A DNA stretch of 64,000 bases from contig NZ_LMND01000001.1 of assembly GCF_001423265.1 (NCBI RefSeq), positions 508,025 through 572,024 on the forward strand, written 5' to 3'. Shown here piece by piece: positions 15,047 to 25,131 of this stretch. The notes below the pieces were generated by a model, which saw only the letters and a program-made list of their open reading frames with translations, did no database searches and was not told where the DNA came from. The position numbers and the translations under genes are program-made. Source of the DNA: Methylobacterium sp. Leaf108 (lineage in GTDB: Bacteria > Pseudomonadota > Alphaproteobacteria > Rhizobiales > Beijerinckiaceae). Position 1 is the stretch's first letter. The number at the start of each line of letters is the position of its first letter.

Positions 15047-17125
15047 TTGACCGCCCCTCCCCGTGCGCCCGACTTCCGCCTCGCCCTCTACGAGCTGAGC
15101 GACAGCCTGGGCGACCTCGACGACACGGCGGCGATCTCCTACGCCGCCGGCGCGGTCCTGGGGCGCTGGCTGTCGGTGAGCCGGGCCGGTTACGGCACCA
15201 TCGACCGGGTCGACGAGACCATCACGATCGAGCGCGACTGGAACGCGCCCGGGATCGTGACGATCGCGGGGACGCTGCACTTTCGCGACTACGGCTCGTA
15301 CATCGACGACCTCAAGCGCGGCGAGACCGTGGTCTGTGCCGACGCCTTCGGCGACCCTCGCACCCGTGACCGCGCCGACGCGCTGGCCGGGATCAGCGCC
15401 CGGTCCTTCATCAACATGCCGGTGACCGAGGGCGGCGGCTTCGTGGCGCTGCTCTACGTCAACCACGAGAACGCCCGCGACTGGAGCGCGGACGAGCTCG
15501 ATTTCATGCGCGAGGTCGCCGCGCGGACCCGCACCGCCATCGAGCGCCGCCGCGCCGAGCGCGAGCTACGCGCCCTGGCCGCCTCCCTGGAGAGCCAGGT
15601 CGCCGAGCGCACGGCCGAGCGCGACAGGGTCTGGCGCAACTCCCGCGACCTCCTGGTCGTCATCGGGGCGGACGGGGTCTTCCGCGCGGTCAACCCGGCC
15701 TGGACCGCGATCCTCGGCCACGCGGCCGAGGAGGTGGTGGGGCATAGCTTCCTCCAGTTCATCTGGCCCGAGGACGCCGCCCTCACCCTCGACGGGCTGG
15801 TGACCGCCGTGGGCCGCAGCGACCTCACCAGCTTCGAGAACCGTTACCGCCACAAGGACGGCACCCCGCGCTGGATCTCCTGGCACACCTCCACCGAGGG
15901 CGATGTCGTCTACGCCTACGGCCGCCACGTCACCGCCGAGAAGGAGCAGGCCCAGACCCTGCGCCTGACCCAGGAGGCCCTGCGCCAGGCGCAGAAGATG
16001 GAGGCGGTGGGCCAGCTCACCGGTGGCCTCGCCCACGACTTCAACAACCTGCTCGCGGGCATCACCGGCAGCCTCGAACTGGTGGAAAAGCGCCTCGGCC
16101 AGGGCCGACTCGACGCGATTCCCCGCTACATCGACGCCGCGCAGGGGGCGGCCAAGCGGGCCGCGGCCCTGACCCAGCGCCTGCTCGCCTTCTCGCGCCG
16201 GCAGACCCTCGACCCGAAGGTGATCAACCTCAACCGCCTGGTGGCGGACATGGAGGACCTCGTCCGCCGCACGGTCGGGCCCCAGGTCACCCTGGAGGTG
16301 GTGGGCGCGGGCGGCCTCTGGCTCGTGATGGTCGATCCCAACCAGTTCGAGAACGCGCTGCTCAACCTGTGCATCAACGCCCGCGACGCCATGCCCGGCG
16401 GCGGGCGATTGACGGTGGAGACCGCCAACAAGTGGCTCGACGACCGCGCCGCGGCCGAGCGCGAGCTGCCCCCCGGGCAATACGTCTCGCTGTGCGTCAC
16501 CGACACCGGCACCGGCATGACCCGCGACGTGATCGAGCGGGCCTTCGACCCGTTCTTCACGACCAAGCCCCTGGGCCAGGGCACCGGGCTCGGCCTCTCG
16601 ATGATCTACGGTTTCGTCCGCCAGTCGGGCGGGCAGGTCCGGATCTATTCGGAGGTGGGCGACGGGACGACGATGTGCCTCTACCTGCCGCGCCACCTCG
16701 GCGAGGGCGAGGACACCCCGAGCAGCCCCGGATCGGGGACCGACGGCCTCGTCGGCCACGGCGAGGTGGTGCTGGTGGTGGACGACGACCCCACCGTGCG
16801 CATGCTCGTGGTCGACGTGCTGATGGACGGCGGCTACGCGGTGATGGAGGCGGCCGACGGCCCCGCCGGCCTGCGCCTGCTCCAGGGCGAGGCCCGCATC
16901 GACCTCCTGATCACCGACGTCGGCCTGCCCGGCGGCCTCAACGGCCGCCAGGTCGCGGACGCCGCCCGCGCCCTGCGCCCGGGCCTGAAGGTGCTGTTCA
17001 TCACCGGCTACGCCGACAACGCCGTGGTCGGCAACGGCCACCTCGACCCCGGCATGCAGGTGGTGACCAAACCCTTCACCATCGACGCCCTGCGCGACAA
17101 GATCCGGGAGATGATCGAGGAGTAG
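15047..17125 (+). CDS. Hybrid sensor histidine kinase: GAF-PAS-HisKA-HATPase-receiver
   Basis: 692 residues from a TTG start at 15047. Domains in order: GAF (about 25-165), a short coiled coil with [15 protein letters not shown] (about 190-310, [28 protein letters not shown]), HisKA with [16 protein letters not shown] (H330), ATPase ([29 protein letters not shown]), and a C-terminal receiver (about 565-690; acceptor D624 in [10 protein letters not shown]). There are no membrane segments, so it is a cytosolic sensor. The internal receiver suggests phosphorelay or self-attenuation; no partner phosphotransferase is nearby. The GAF/PAS ligands are unknown. Confidence 0.92.
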   Translation: MTAPPRAPDFRLALYELSDSLGDLDDTAAISYAAGAVLGRWLSVSRAGYGTIDRVDETITIERDWNAPGIVTIAGTLHFRDYGSYIDDLKRGETVVCADAFGDPRTRDRADALAGISARSFINMPVTEGGGFVALLYVNHENARDWSADELDFMREVAARTRTAIERRRAERELRALAASLESQVAERTAERDRVWRNSRDLLVVIGADGVFRAVNPAWTAILGHAAEEVVGHSFLQFIWPEDAALTLDGLVTAVGRSDLTSFENRYRHKDGTPRWISWHTSTEGDVVYAYGRHVTAEKEQAQTLRLTQEALRQAQKMEAVGQLTGGLAHDFNNLLAGITGSLELVEKRLGQGRLDAIPRYIDAAQGAAKRAAALTQRLLAFSRRQTLDPKVINLNRLVADMEDLVRRTVGPQVTLEVVGAGGLWLVMVDPNQFENALLNLCINARDAMPGGGRLTVETANKWLDDRAAAERELPPGQYVSLCVTDTGTGMTRDVIERAFDPFFTTKPLGQGTGLGLSMIYGFVRQSGGQVRIYSEVGDGTTMCLYLPRHLGEGEDTPSSPGSGTDGLVGHGEVVLVVDDDPTVRMLVVDVLMDGGYAVMEAADGPAGLRLLQGEARIDLLITDVGLPGGLNGRQVADAARALRPGLKVLFITGYADNAVVGNGHLDPGMQVVTKPFTIDALRDKIREMIEE

Positions 17126-17284
17126 AGGCGCGGGTGCGGACGGCGGCCCCCGGCCTCGGGCACGTTCGCGCGGGCGCCCGCCTTCGCGGCAGCGGCCGGG
17201 GCGGGACGGCAATCGACGCTGGACGGCAGCGGGGTTGCGCGCTAGCCGTGCGCCGGCGGATGCAGGGTCGCTTCGCGGGACGGG

Positions 17285-17797
17285 ATGGATTCCTTGAGCG
17301 AACGGAGCGGGACGGAATCCGCCACGGTCTACCTCGACGTGGACGGCGTGGTGACGACGGCCGGCTATCAACGGACGGCGGGCAAGGACAACCTCGATCC
17401 GGCCCAGGTCGCCCTCGTCGCCGCCCTGGTGCGGGAGTTCGACGCCAGGGTGGTCGTGTCGTCGACGTGGCGCGTGGCCGACTGCCGCCCGACGCTGGTC
17501 GAAGCCGGCCTGCCGGCGGACTGCTTTCATCCCGACTGGCGGACGGCCATCCTGCCGGCGAGCCGGGACGCCCGGACCGGCGACATGCTCCCGGCCGAGC
17601 GGGCCGGGCGCGGCGACGAAATCGCCGACCACGTGACCCGGAACCGCATCACGCATTATCTCGTCCTCGACGACGTCGAGGTCGGGCCCCTCCATGCGGG
17701 CCGGCACGTCCGGCCCGATGCGGAGTTCGGGCTGTCCGATGCGGATGATGTCCTGGCCCGTCGCATCCTGAGCGAAAGGCCGCGCCGCGACGGCTGA
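17285..17797 (+). CDS. HAD-fold protein of the 'Swiss army knife' RNA-repair-associated type
   Basis: A 170-residue protein. Motif I is YLDVDGVV (D18 and D20), motif II VVVSSTW, and the motif IV region YLVLDDVEVG. This arrangement, without a cap domain, fits the small HAD group (HAD_SAK_2) found alone or fused to RNA-repair enzymes; the family label is from pattern recognition only. The predicted activity is phosphohydrolase. Its stop codon TGA (17795-17797) is the first three bases of dispersed repeat copy B. It opens a same-strand accessory stretch with a kinase-fold-like gene and a HEPN-like gene. Confidence 0.72.
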   Translation: MDSLSERSGTESATVYLDVDGVVTTAGYQRTAGKDNLDPAQVALVAALVREFDARVVVSSTWRVADCRPTLVEAGLPADCFHPDWRTAILPASRDARTGDMLPAERAGRGDEIADHVTRNRITHYLVLDDVEVGPLHAGRHVRPDAEFGLSDADDVLARRILSERPRRDG

Positions 17798-17902
17798 TGC
17801 GGTTTGCCGCTTGCATCAAGCGTGGACCGTATCACCGAGCCCGCGCGGCGCTCGAGCGAAGCCCATGTCCGCATCACGACGTGATCAACCGGAAATGGGA
17901 TG
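17795..17902 (-). repeat. Dispersed ~107-bp intergenic repeat, copy B
   Basis: Reverse-complement match to 2451-2557 at about 85% identity by eye, with the same two dyads (ATCAC-GTC-GTGAT and CGCTTG-ATG-CAAGCG). As in copy A, the element's end supplies the TGA stop of the abutting gene, here the HAD gene. Two copies 15 kb apart in inverse orientation suggest more in the genome. Confidence 0.85.
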
Positions 17903-18147
17903 ATGCGTCGAATCGGCTCACGCGGATCATCCGCTGCTTTACGGTTTCGCAGCCATTGAACTTTTCCCGGCTACGGGTCATTCCATGACAGTGGGATGAC
18001 GAATTCGTCGTGCCGCTCCCGACATCGACAGGGTCGCTTTTCGACCCGCGCCGGACCCGCCCGTCCGGCACCTCCATGCGCCGCCCCCGTGCGGCTCGTG
18101 CGGGCGCGTCGCGTCGGATCGTCGACCGGCAGGAAGGAGTGGTTGCG

Positions 18148-18885
18148 ATGTTCGGACTCAAAGATCGGATCGATCCGTCGCGCCCTTCGCTTGCCGCCCT
18201 CGGAATCGTCGAACGGTCGGCCGCCAGGGGCCATGGCGCCCTCGTCGCCACCGGCTGGGCCGAGATCGGGTTCGGGTACCACGGCACCGTCCACGCGCAT
18301 CCGGACCATCCGGACGTGGTCGTGCGCTTCGCCCGCAAGGCCGATGGGTTCGGCGACTACGCCGCCCTCCTTCGCAGGGGCTTTGCGGGGTCCGACGGGC
18401 CGCACGCTCCGCGCGTGCACGATCTGCACGTCAGCCGCTGCGGCGCCTTGATGACCGTCGGCTCGCGCCTGACCAATCCGCCGGCGCAGGTCTGGTGGCT
18501 GGCCTACGCCCACGCCGTCATCGCGGACCACCCCGGCGTCGCGATGGACGAGGGTGTGCGCGAGCGCTTCAAGGTGGAATGGCCCGCGCACGAACCCCGG
18601 ATCGATCACGCGAGCTTCGATGGGATTCGGGAAACCTTCCGGGACGCATGGCCCGGATACGAAGCCTTTGTCGCCACCCTGCGGGCGGCGTCGCCCCGTG
18701 GCCTCGACCCGAACGTCGGGAACGTCCTCGTCGGATGCGACGGCAGTCCCGTGGTCAACGATCCGCTCTGCGACGACGGGTTCGGCCTGTGGCGCTCGCC
18801 CGTTTCGCGCCTGCTGACACGGTACGCGGATACAGCGCGTCGTCTGGCGACAGAAGCACTGGGTCGGGCACCCGCCACCGCCTAG
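18148..18885 (+). CDS. Uncharacterised protein with protein-kinase/APH-like fold motifs
   Basis: 245 residues. The ATG at 18148 has AGGAAGGAG upstream; the frame is open further 5' without a better start. A glycine-rich loop (GFGYHG, 41-46) and a following strand with VVVRFARK (57-64) resemble the nucleotide loop and beta-3 lysine. LDPNVGNVLV (186-195) and VVNDPLCDD (202-210) resemble the catalytic loop (D...N) and metal-binding D of kinase and aminoglycoside-phosphotransferase folds. The glycine-rich loop and spacing are degenerate, so activity is uncertain. It lies about 350 bp after the HAD gene and 140 bp before the HEPN-like gene, on the same strand. Confidence 0.6.
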   Translation: MFGLKDRIDPSRPSLAALGIVERSAARGHGALVATGWAEIGFGYHGTVHAHPDHPDVVVRFARKADGFGDYAALLRRGFAGSDGPHAPRVHDLHVSRCGALMTVGSRLTNPPAQVWWLAYAHAVIADHPGVAMDEGVRERFKVEWPAHEPRIDHASFDGIRETFRDAWPGYEAFVATLRAASPRGLDPNVGNVLVGCDGSPVVNDPLCDDGFGLWRSPVSRLLTRYADTARRLATEALGRAPATA

Positions 18886-19026
18886 TGGTAGAAATCTGAC
18901 GTTTGGTACCCGTGGCGAACGTCCGGGTCGGGTGGAAAGCGGGCTTCGGCCCGGCATCTTGCGCCGACCGACTTTCCCGGCTGAGCGGAAGTTGGAGCAC
19001 GTCGCGCATCGAGCTATTCTGGCTGC

Positions 19027-20160
19027 ATGACTGGACACGATGACAAGCAGCCCACGGCGGATGATCTGGCAAAACGGCGCGTGCCCTGCTTCATCGGCTA
19101 TTTGCATCCCTTTCGCATCGTCGAGACTGACACGCTCGAGCCTTGGGTGTGCACAATCGAACAGGTCAATGGTCGCTCCTGGAACTATGCCGCCTTGCAC
19201 GAGATGGCAGGCGGTCTCAATGTAGGTCTTGCCCCGCCATACCACTTAGTCGTTTCACGAGATGGCGCGCTCGCACTCCCGCCAGTTCTTGAACTCAGAT
19301 CAGACCAAGCAGCAGTCGAATACCTAAATCGTTGTTTAGCGGCTCTTTTGCTAGGCGGTATCTATTGCGAAGCAATTACTCCCGATGGCCTAGACATTGG
19401 CTCCATAATCGACTGGCGGTACATCCGTAGTGGTCGCTCCGGAACCTCTGCACCGAACAGATTTCATAGGCAGATCCGGTACGGGCACGCTCCTGCGCTT
19501 GAAGCTATTGCGCTGTTTCAACCCCGCACCGTTACATTCGCATCCCTAGCACGCGCCATGCAGATTGGCCTTAGCGTCCTAGACCGCCTGCCTACTGTGC
19601 GGGGCGATTACTTCCTAAGGGGGGTCACCGGCATCGCCCGGAGGGATTGGGGAGCGGCGCTTGCCAACACATGGATTGTGACTGAACAAATAATTTCGGA
19701 GCTGTGGCGGCAGCGTGTTGTTGAGCCGACCGTCCGAGAGGACAACAGCCGGGCTCGACGCAACCAACTAAACGACACGCGGACTTGGACAGCCTCGGCT
19801 CGAATAGAAATGCTTTTTCAGAAAGGGGTCATCTCGCGGGAGATAGTGGCATCGCTGTCCAAAGCTCGTAAAGCCCGCAACGATCTTTCGCACGAAGGAA
19901 CACATCCAACGCAGTTGGACGCGCTGAGCGCGTATGAAGGCGTGTGCGGTTTGCTGACGGTCGCATTGAATGGGGAGCGACCTCCGCTCTTCAATCTCGA
20001 CTTAGCCGACCATGCTCTGTCCGACCCTTTTGCCCCGCCCAAGCGCCTGACTTTCGAGCCCACGCATTGGATGCAAATCCCCAAATTGCCCGGTGAATTT
20101 CAGCTGGAGCAGGCGGAGGCGACCTTCCGAAGGTCCGAGATCGGCCAAGCCGAGAATTGA
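19027..20160 (+). CDS. Uncharacterised protein with a C-terminal HEPN-like domain
   Basis: A 377-residue soluble protein whose base composition is visibly less GC-rich than the surrounding genes, suggesting transfer. The C-terminal half is helical (WGAALANTWIVTEQIISELWRQR) and contains RNDLSH at 284-289, the R-x4-H signature of HEPN domains, many of which are metal-free ribonucleases in toxin, defence or RNA-processing systems. The N-terminal ~200 residues are not recognised. No partner antitoxin such as a nucleotidyltransferase is adjacent. An alternative is a non-catalytic helical domain, because one short motif can occur by chance. Confidence 0.6.
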   Translation: MTGHDDKQPTADDLAKRRVPCFIGYLHPFRIVETDTLEPWVCTIEQVNGRSWNYAALHEMAGGLNVGLAPPYHLVVSRDGALALPPVLELRSDQAAVEYLNRCLAALLLGGIYCEAITPDGLDIGSIIDWRYIRSGRSGTSAPNRFHRQIRYGHAPALEAIALFQPRTVTFASLARAMQIGLSVLDRLPTVRGDYFLRGVTGIARRDWGAALANTWIVTEQIISELWRQRVVEPTVREDNSRARRNQLNDTRTWTASARIEMLFQKGVISREIVASLSKARKARNDLSHEGTHPTQLDALSAYEGVCGLLTVALNGERPPLFNLDLADHALSDPFAPPKRLTFEPTHWMQIPKLPGEFQLEQAEATFRRSEIGQAEN

Positions 20161-20313
20161 CTGTCGCTGTGCTGTCGAGGTCCGCTTCGGGTCGGGAGCG
20201 GACCCAGGGCATGGGCTCCATCCGTCAGATTTGGACCACTCGGTTGGGCGGTTCCCTTTCGAACCGACACGGCCATCCGCTCGATCGGAGCAACGGGCGC
20301 ATCCCCCCGCCCC

Positions 20314-23300
20314 CTACTCCGCCGCCACCCGTGGTGAGATGCGGCCGTCGTTGGCGGGCGGGCCCGGGAGGGCGAAGGGCTCGCCGGCCTCGGGTTCGTC
20401 CTTGGTCCCGATGAAGCGCGAGAACAGGCGCACGATCAGGCGGGAAAGGTCGTCCACCAGCACGAAGATCGCGGGCACGAAGATCAGAGAAAGGCCCGTC
20501 GAGACGATGAGGCCGCCGATCACCGCGATGGCCATCGGGGCGCGGAACTCGCCGCCGATGCCCAATGCCATCGCCGAGGGCACCATGCCGGCGGCCATGG
20601 CGATGGTGGTCATCACGATGGGGCGGGCGCGCTTGCGGCCGGCGTCGATGATGGCGGTGGCGCGGTCGACCCCGGCCGCCATCTCCTCGATGGCGAAATC
20701 CACCAGCATGATCGCGTTCTTGGTCACCACGCCCATCAGCATCAGGATGCCGATGACCACGGGCATCGAGATCGGCTTGCTGAAGATCAGGAGGCCGAGG
20801 ATGGCGCCGCCGATGGAGAGCGGCAGCGAGAACAGGATGGTGAGCGGCTGCAGGAAGTTGCCGAACAGCAGCACCAGCACCCCGAACACCATCATCAGGC
20901 CGGCGCCCATGGCCAGGGCGAAGCCTTCGAACACCTCGCCCATCACCTCGGCGTCGCCGGTCTGGCGCAGGGTGACGCCCGGCGGCAGGTTCTTGGCGGT
21001 GGGCAGCGCCATCACCGCCTCGATGAGGGAGCCGAGCGCGTCCGAGCCCTGCATGTCCGCCTCCAGTGCCACGCGGATGGCGCGGTCGTAGCGGTCGATG
21101 GCGGTGGGCCCCTGGCCGAGGCTGATGTCGGCGACGCTCGCCAGCGGCACCGCCGCGCCGGCCTTGACCGGCACCTTCATGGTCGCGATCTCGGAAAGGT
21201 CGCCGCGCAGCCGTTCGGGCAGCTGCACCCGGATCGGCACCTGGCGGTCGCCGGCGTTGAACTTGGCGAGATTCGCGCCGATGTCGCCGATGGTGCCCAC
21301 CCGCACCGTCTCGGCGATGAGGTCGGTGGAGACGCCCAGATCCGCCGCGACGCCGGCCTTGGGCCGGATGCGGACCTCGGTGCGGTCGAGGGGGGCTGTG
21401 GACATCACGTTGACGAGGTGGGGCACCCCCGCCGCCTCGCGCTGCAGCTGGGCGGCGGTGTCGGCCACCACCAGCCGGTCGGGGCCGGCCACCACCAGGG
21501 TGAGGTCGCGCTGGCCGCTCTCGCGCAGCGCCCAGAACCGGATGTCGGGCGTCTCCCTCAGGAGGGCGCCGATCACCACGTCCATCTGCTTCTGGGTGCG
21601 GGCGCGGGCGTTCTTCGGGGTCAGGTTGATGGTGAAGGTGGCGAGCCGCACCTCCTTCTTGCCGGGCAGCTGGCGGCCGCCGTCCACGAACACGCTGCGC
21701 ACCTCCGGCAGGCCGCGGATGCGCTCGACGAGCCCGTCGGTGACGCGGGTGGTGTCGGCCAGGCGCGCGCCGGGGGGAAGCTCCACCACGAAGATGGTGC
21801 GCGCCGCGTCCTCCGCCGGCAGGAAGCCGGCCGGCAAGAGGGTGGTCGACCAGATCGAGACGGCAAAGCAGCCGAGCCCCACCACCAGCGTCACGAACTT
21901 GTGGCGCACCGACCACGCGACGATGCGGGTGTAGCCGCGCATCACGAAGCCCTCGCGGGTGTCCTCCGGCCCGTGGTCGCGCAGGAAATAGGCGGCCAGC
22001 AGCGGCGTGATCAGGCGCGCCACCAGCAGCGACATGAACACCGCGGCCGCGATGGTGAGGCCGAACTGCTTGAAGTACTGCCCGGCGATGCCGCTCATGA
22101 AGGAGACGGGGGCGAAGATCGCGATGATGGTCGCCGTGATGGCGATGACGGCCAGCCCGATCTCGTCGGCGGCCTCCAGCGAGGCGCGGTAGGCCGATTT
22201 GCCCATGCGCATGTGGCGCACGATGTTCTCGATCTCGACGATGGCGTCGTCGACGAGGATGCCGGTGACGAGGGTGATGGCCAGCAGGCTGACGGCGTTG
22301 AGCGAGAAGCCGAGCGTGCTCATGACCCAGAAGGTCGGCAGCACCGAGAGCGGCAGCGCGATCGAGGCGATGAGCGTGGCGCGCCAGTCGCGCAGGAACA
22401 CGAACACCACGACGACGGCGAGCAGCGCCCCCTCGATGAGGCTCAGCATCGCCGAGTGGTAGTTGCCGACCGTGTTGGTCACCACCGTGTCGATGAGGTC
22501 GAAGCGCACGCCCGGGTTCTTCTCGGCTAGCTCCGCGATCTTCCGGGCCACCGATTCGGCCACCTGCGCGTCGCTGGCGCCGGTGGCGCGCGAGATCGCG
22601 AAGGCCACCACCGGCTCGCCGTTGAAGCGGGCGAAGGTGCGCGGCTCCTCCGAGCCGTCGACCAGGGTGGCGAGTTCGTCGAGCCGGACCTTGCGGTTGC
22701 CCGGCACCACGATGGAGGTCTCGGCCAGGGTCGCCAGGCTCGCGGCCCCGCCGAGGGTGCGGATCGACTGCTCGAGGCCGCCGACCTCGCCGCGCCCGCC
22801 GGCCATGTCGGCGGAGGTGAGGCGGACCTGCCGGTTGACGTCGGCCGCGGTGATGCCCAGCGCCAGCAGCCGGTCGGGCTTGAGGATGACACGGATCTCG
22901 CGGGCGACGCCGCCGAGGCGCTCGACGCCGCCCACCCCCTTCACGCCCTGGATCTGGCGGGCGACGACGTCGTCGATGAGCCAGGACAGGTCCTCGGGCG
23001 TCATCGCCGGCGCCGAGGCGCCGTAGACCATGATCGGCAGGCCGGCGATGTCGACGCGGCTGACGATGGGCTCGTCGATGGTGCGCGGCAGGGTGACCCG
23101 GACCTTGGCGATGGCGTCCTTGACGTCGTTCACCGCCCGGTCGGTGTTGGTCTCCAGCCGGAACTCGATGGTGGTGGTCGAGGTGCCCTCGGCGATGGCC
23201 GAGGTGATGTGCTTGACGCCCCTCACGCCGGCGACCGCGTCCTCCACCACCTTGGTGACCTGGGTCTGCAGCTCGGAGGGGGCGGCACCGGCCTGCGTCA

Positions 23301-23451
23301 CCAGGATCGAGACGATCGGGATGTCGATGTTGGGAAAGCGCGTGATCGGCAGGCTGCGGAAGCTGACGATGCCGAGCACCACCAGGACCAGGAACAGGAC
23401 GATCGAGGGGATGGGCTTGCGGATCGCCCAGGCGGAGACGTTGAGGCGCAT
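20314..23451 (-). CDS. RND-family efflux transporter permease (HAE1/AcrB-like)
   Basis: A 1045-residue protein with the classic 12-helix RND plan and two large periplasmic loops. The start MRLNVSAWAIRKPIPSIVLF and the RSLPITRFPNIDIPIVSI segment are typical. The proton-relay aspartates are in GILVDDAIVEIENI (helix 4), and TLVTGI and FMSGIAGQYF further support the family. It pumps drugs or metabolites from periplasm and membrane to the outside with a membrane-fusion protein and a TolC-type channel. The adaptor gene lies 15 bp upstream in the same operon. No TolC homologue or local regulator is present, so the outer-membrane partner is encoded elsewhere. Confidence 0.95.
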   Translation of the reverse strand: MRLNVSAWAIRKPIPSIVLFLVLVVLGIVSFRSLPITRFPNIDIPIVSILVTQAGAAPSELQTQVTKVVEDAVAGVRGVKHITSAIAEGTSTTTIEFRLETNTDRAVNDVKDAIAKVRVTLPRTIDEPIVSRVDIAGLPIMVYGASAPAMTPEDLSWLIDDVVARQIQGVKGVGGVERLGGVAREIRVILKPDRLLALGITAADVNRQVRLTSADMAGGRGEVGGLEQSIRTLGGAASLATLAETSIVVPGNRKVRLDELATLVDGSEEPRTFARFNGEPVVAFAISRATGASDAQVAESVARKIAELAEKNPGVRFDLIDTVVTNTVGNYHSAMLSLIEGALLAVVVVFVFLRDWRATLIASIALPLSVLPTFWVMSTLGFSLNAVSLLAITLVTGILVDDAIVEIENIVRHMRMGKSAYRASLEAADEIGLAVIAITATIIAIFAPVSFMSGIAGQYFKQFGLTIAAAVFMSLLVARLITPLLAAYFLRDHGPEDTREGFVMRGYTRIVAWSVRHKFVTLVVGLGCFAVSIWSTTLLPAGFLPAEDAARTIFVVELPPGARLADTTRVTDGLVERIRGLPEVRSVFVDGGRQLPGKKEVRLATFTINLTPKNARARTQKQMDVVIGALLRETPDIRFWALRESGQRDLTLVVAGPDRLVVADTAAQLQREAAGVPHLVNVMSTAPLDRTEVRIRPKAGVAADLGVSTDLIAETVRVGTIGDIGANLAKFNAGDRQVPIRVQLPERLRGDLSEIATMKVPVKAGAAVPLASVADISLGQGPTAIDRYDRAIRVALEADMQGSDALGSLIEAVMALPTAKNLPPGVTLRQTGDAEVMGEVFEGFALAMGAGLMMVFGVLVLLFGNFLQPLTILFSLPLSIGGAILGLLIFSKPISMPVVIGILMLMGVVTKNAIMLVDFAIEEMAAGVDRATAIIDAGRKRARPIVMTTIAMAAGMVPSAMALGIGGEFRAPMAIAVIGGLIVSTGLSLIFVPAIFVLVDDLSRLIVRLFSRFIGTKDEPEAGEPFALPGPPANDGRISPRVAAE

Positions 23452-23466
23452 GGCGTCAGATCCCGC

Positions 23467-24681
23467 TCACTTGGCCGCCGTGTCGGCAGAAGGCTTGGCC
23501 GCCGCGTCGGCGGCCACCGCCGCCCGGACCATCCGGATGCGGTCGCCGTCGCGCAGGAAACTGCTGGCGCGCACCACCACCGCCTCGTCGGCCTCCACGC
23601 CCGAGCGCACTTCGAGCAGGCCCTTGGCCGAGAGGCCGGGGACGATCTTGCGCGCCTCGACGCGGCCGTCCACGGCCACCAGCACGCCGGCGCCGCCGTC
23701 GGCCCGGTAGAGCACCGCCGAGAGCGGCACCGTCACGCCCTCGCGCCGGCTGACCTCGACCCGGCCGCGGGCGAAGGCGCCGATGCGCAGGCCCGGATCG
23801 GGATCGAGGCTGATGCGGACCTTGCCGAGCCGGGTGGCGCGGTCGATCTCGGGGTCGATGCGGCGGACCCGGCCGCCGAGGGTGCGGCCCTCGTCGAGGT
23901 CGAGGCGGGCGGGGTCGCCGACCTCGAGCCGGGGCATCGCGGTCTCGGGCACCTCGCCTTCGAGCTCGATCTCGCCCCGGGCGATCAGGCGGAACAGCGG
24001 CTCGCCCACGGCGGTGGCGGTGGCACCGACCCGGGCGGTGCGGCGGTTGACGATGCCGGCTTCGGGTGCGCGGATTTCGGTGCGGGCCCGCCTGAGGGCG
24101 ATCTCGCTGGCCTGGGCCCTGGCGGAGGCGAGCTCGGCTTCCGCCAGTTGCAGGCCGCCGCGGGCGGAGGCGAGGCGCCCCTCGCCGGATTCGGCGGCCG
24201 AGACGCGCTGCTCCAGGGTGACGGCGGTGGCGTTGCCGGTCTTCACGAGCGACCGCGCACGCTCCAGGGACAGGTTGGCCTCGGTCTGCGCGGCCTGCGA
24301 CTGCACGATCTGGCTGCGGGCCTGGACGATGGAGGCCTCGGCCTTGGCGATGGCGGCGCGGTTGGCCGCCTCCTGCGTCTCGACCATCTCGCGCGAGAGC
24401 CGGGCCAGCACCTGGCCCTTCTCGACGCGCGCGCCCTCCTCGACCAGCAGTTCGGTGATGCGGAAGCCCTCGACCTCCGGCGCCACCAGGATCTCGTCGC
24501 GGGCCACCAGGGTGCCGGTGACCACGGCCTCCTCCACCAGTTCGCGCCGGGCGGCGGGCGCCACCGTCACGGCGGGCGCCAGGGCCGCGGCGTCCGGCAC
24601 CGTGGAGGGCTCGGCCGCAGCGAGGCCCGCCGATCCGAGGACCGACGCGGCGAGGGCGAGGACGAGGCGGGTGGCGTGCAT
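23467..24681 (-). CDS. RND efflux periplasmic adaptor (membrane fusion protein)
   Basis: A 404-residue protein with a signal peptide (MHATRLVLALAASVLGSAGLAAA). A lipoyl/barrel-sandwich half-motif (VEGFRITELLVEEGARVEKGQVLARL) is followed by a long coiled-coil hairpin (about 95-190), the second lipoyl half (IRAPEAGIVNRRTARVGATA), beta-barrel and membrane-proximal domains. It links the inner-membrane pump encoded downstream to an outer-membrane channel. The Ala/Lys-rich tail (AVAADAAAKPSADTAAK) is low complexity. It is the first gene of the two-gene operon. Confidence 0.92.
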   Translation of the reverse strand: MHATRLVLALAASVLGSAGLAAAEPSTVPDAAALAPAVTVAPAARRELVEEAVVTGTLVARDEILVAPEVEGFRITELLVEEGARVEKGQVLARLSREMVETQEAANRAAIAKAEASIVQARSQIVQSQAAQTEANLSLERARSLVKTGNATAVTLEQRVSAAESGEGRLASARGGLQLAEAELASARAQASEIALRRARTEIRAPEAGIVNRRTARVGATATAVGEPLFRLIARGEIELEGEVPETAMPRLEVGDPARLDLDEGRTLGGRVRRIDPEIDRATRLGKVRISLDPDPGLRIGAFARGRVEVSRREGVTVPLSAVLYRADGGAGVLVAVDGRVEARKIVPGLSAKGLLEVRSGVEADEAVVVRASSFLRDGDRIRMVRAAVAADAAAKPSADTAAK

Positions 24682-24913
24682 CGGTTGTCGGGGCCCGGCA
24701 GACGTGTGGACTCGGGGACGGACGCGTCGCGCCGCTGCCCCCCGAGCACCCAGCGGTGCCCGGCAAGGCCGGCGTTTTCAAGGCCCCGAGGTTTCCGGAC
24801 CGTTGCGCCGTCGTCGCATGGCGGCCCGGACGGCGGTATCGTCACGGACTGCAACCGGGGGCCGCGTCCGGCGTTGACCGTCCAGATATCCACCGGGTGA
24901 AGGCGGAGCGGAC

Positions 24914-25096
24914 ATGACCATCTACCAGATCAAGCAGACCACCAGCGGTGCCGTGCTCTGGACCGGCCAGGCGAGCGACGCCGATTCGGCCCTCGACGCG
25001 ATGGCCCGCGAGGCCGGCTACACCCACTTCAGCGCCCTGCCCGATCAGATCCGCGCGAGCGGCGTGGTCGCCACCGAGCTGACCCAGCTTCGTTGA
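24914..25096 (+). CDS. 60-residue hypothetical protein
   Basis: Compact soluble protein: MTIYQIKQTTSGAVLWTGQA begins a beta hairpin, followed by a helix (SALDAMAREAGY) and a short C-terminal segment. An AAGGCGGAGCGG purine-rich stretch precedes the ATG. A strong hairpin follows 35 bp after the stop, supporting a real monocistronic gene. No family is recognised. Confidence 0.65.
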   Translation: MTIYQIKQTTSGAVLWTGQASDADSALDAMAREAGYTHFSALPDQIRASGVVATELTQLR

Positions 25097-25131
25097 CGCG
25101 GGGGCTTCGGCCTCCGTCGACCATCCTCCCC

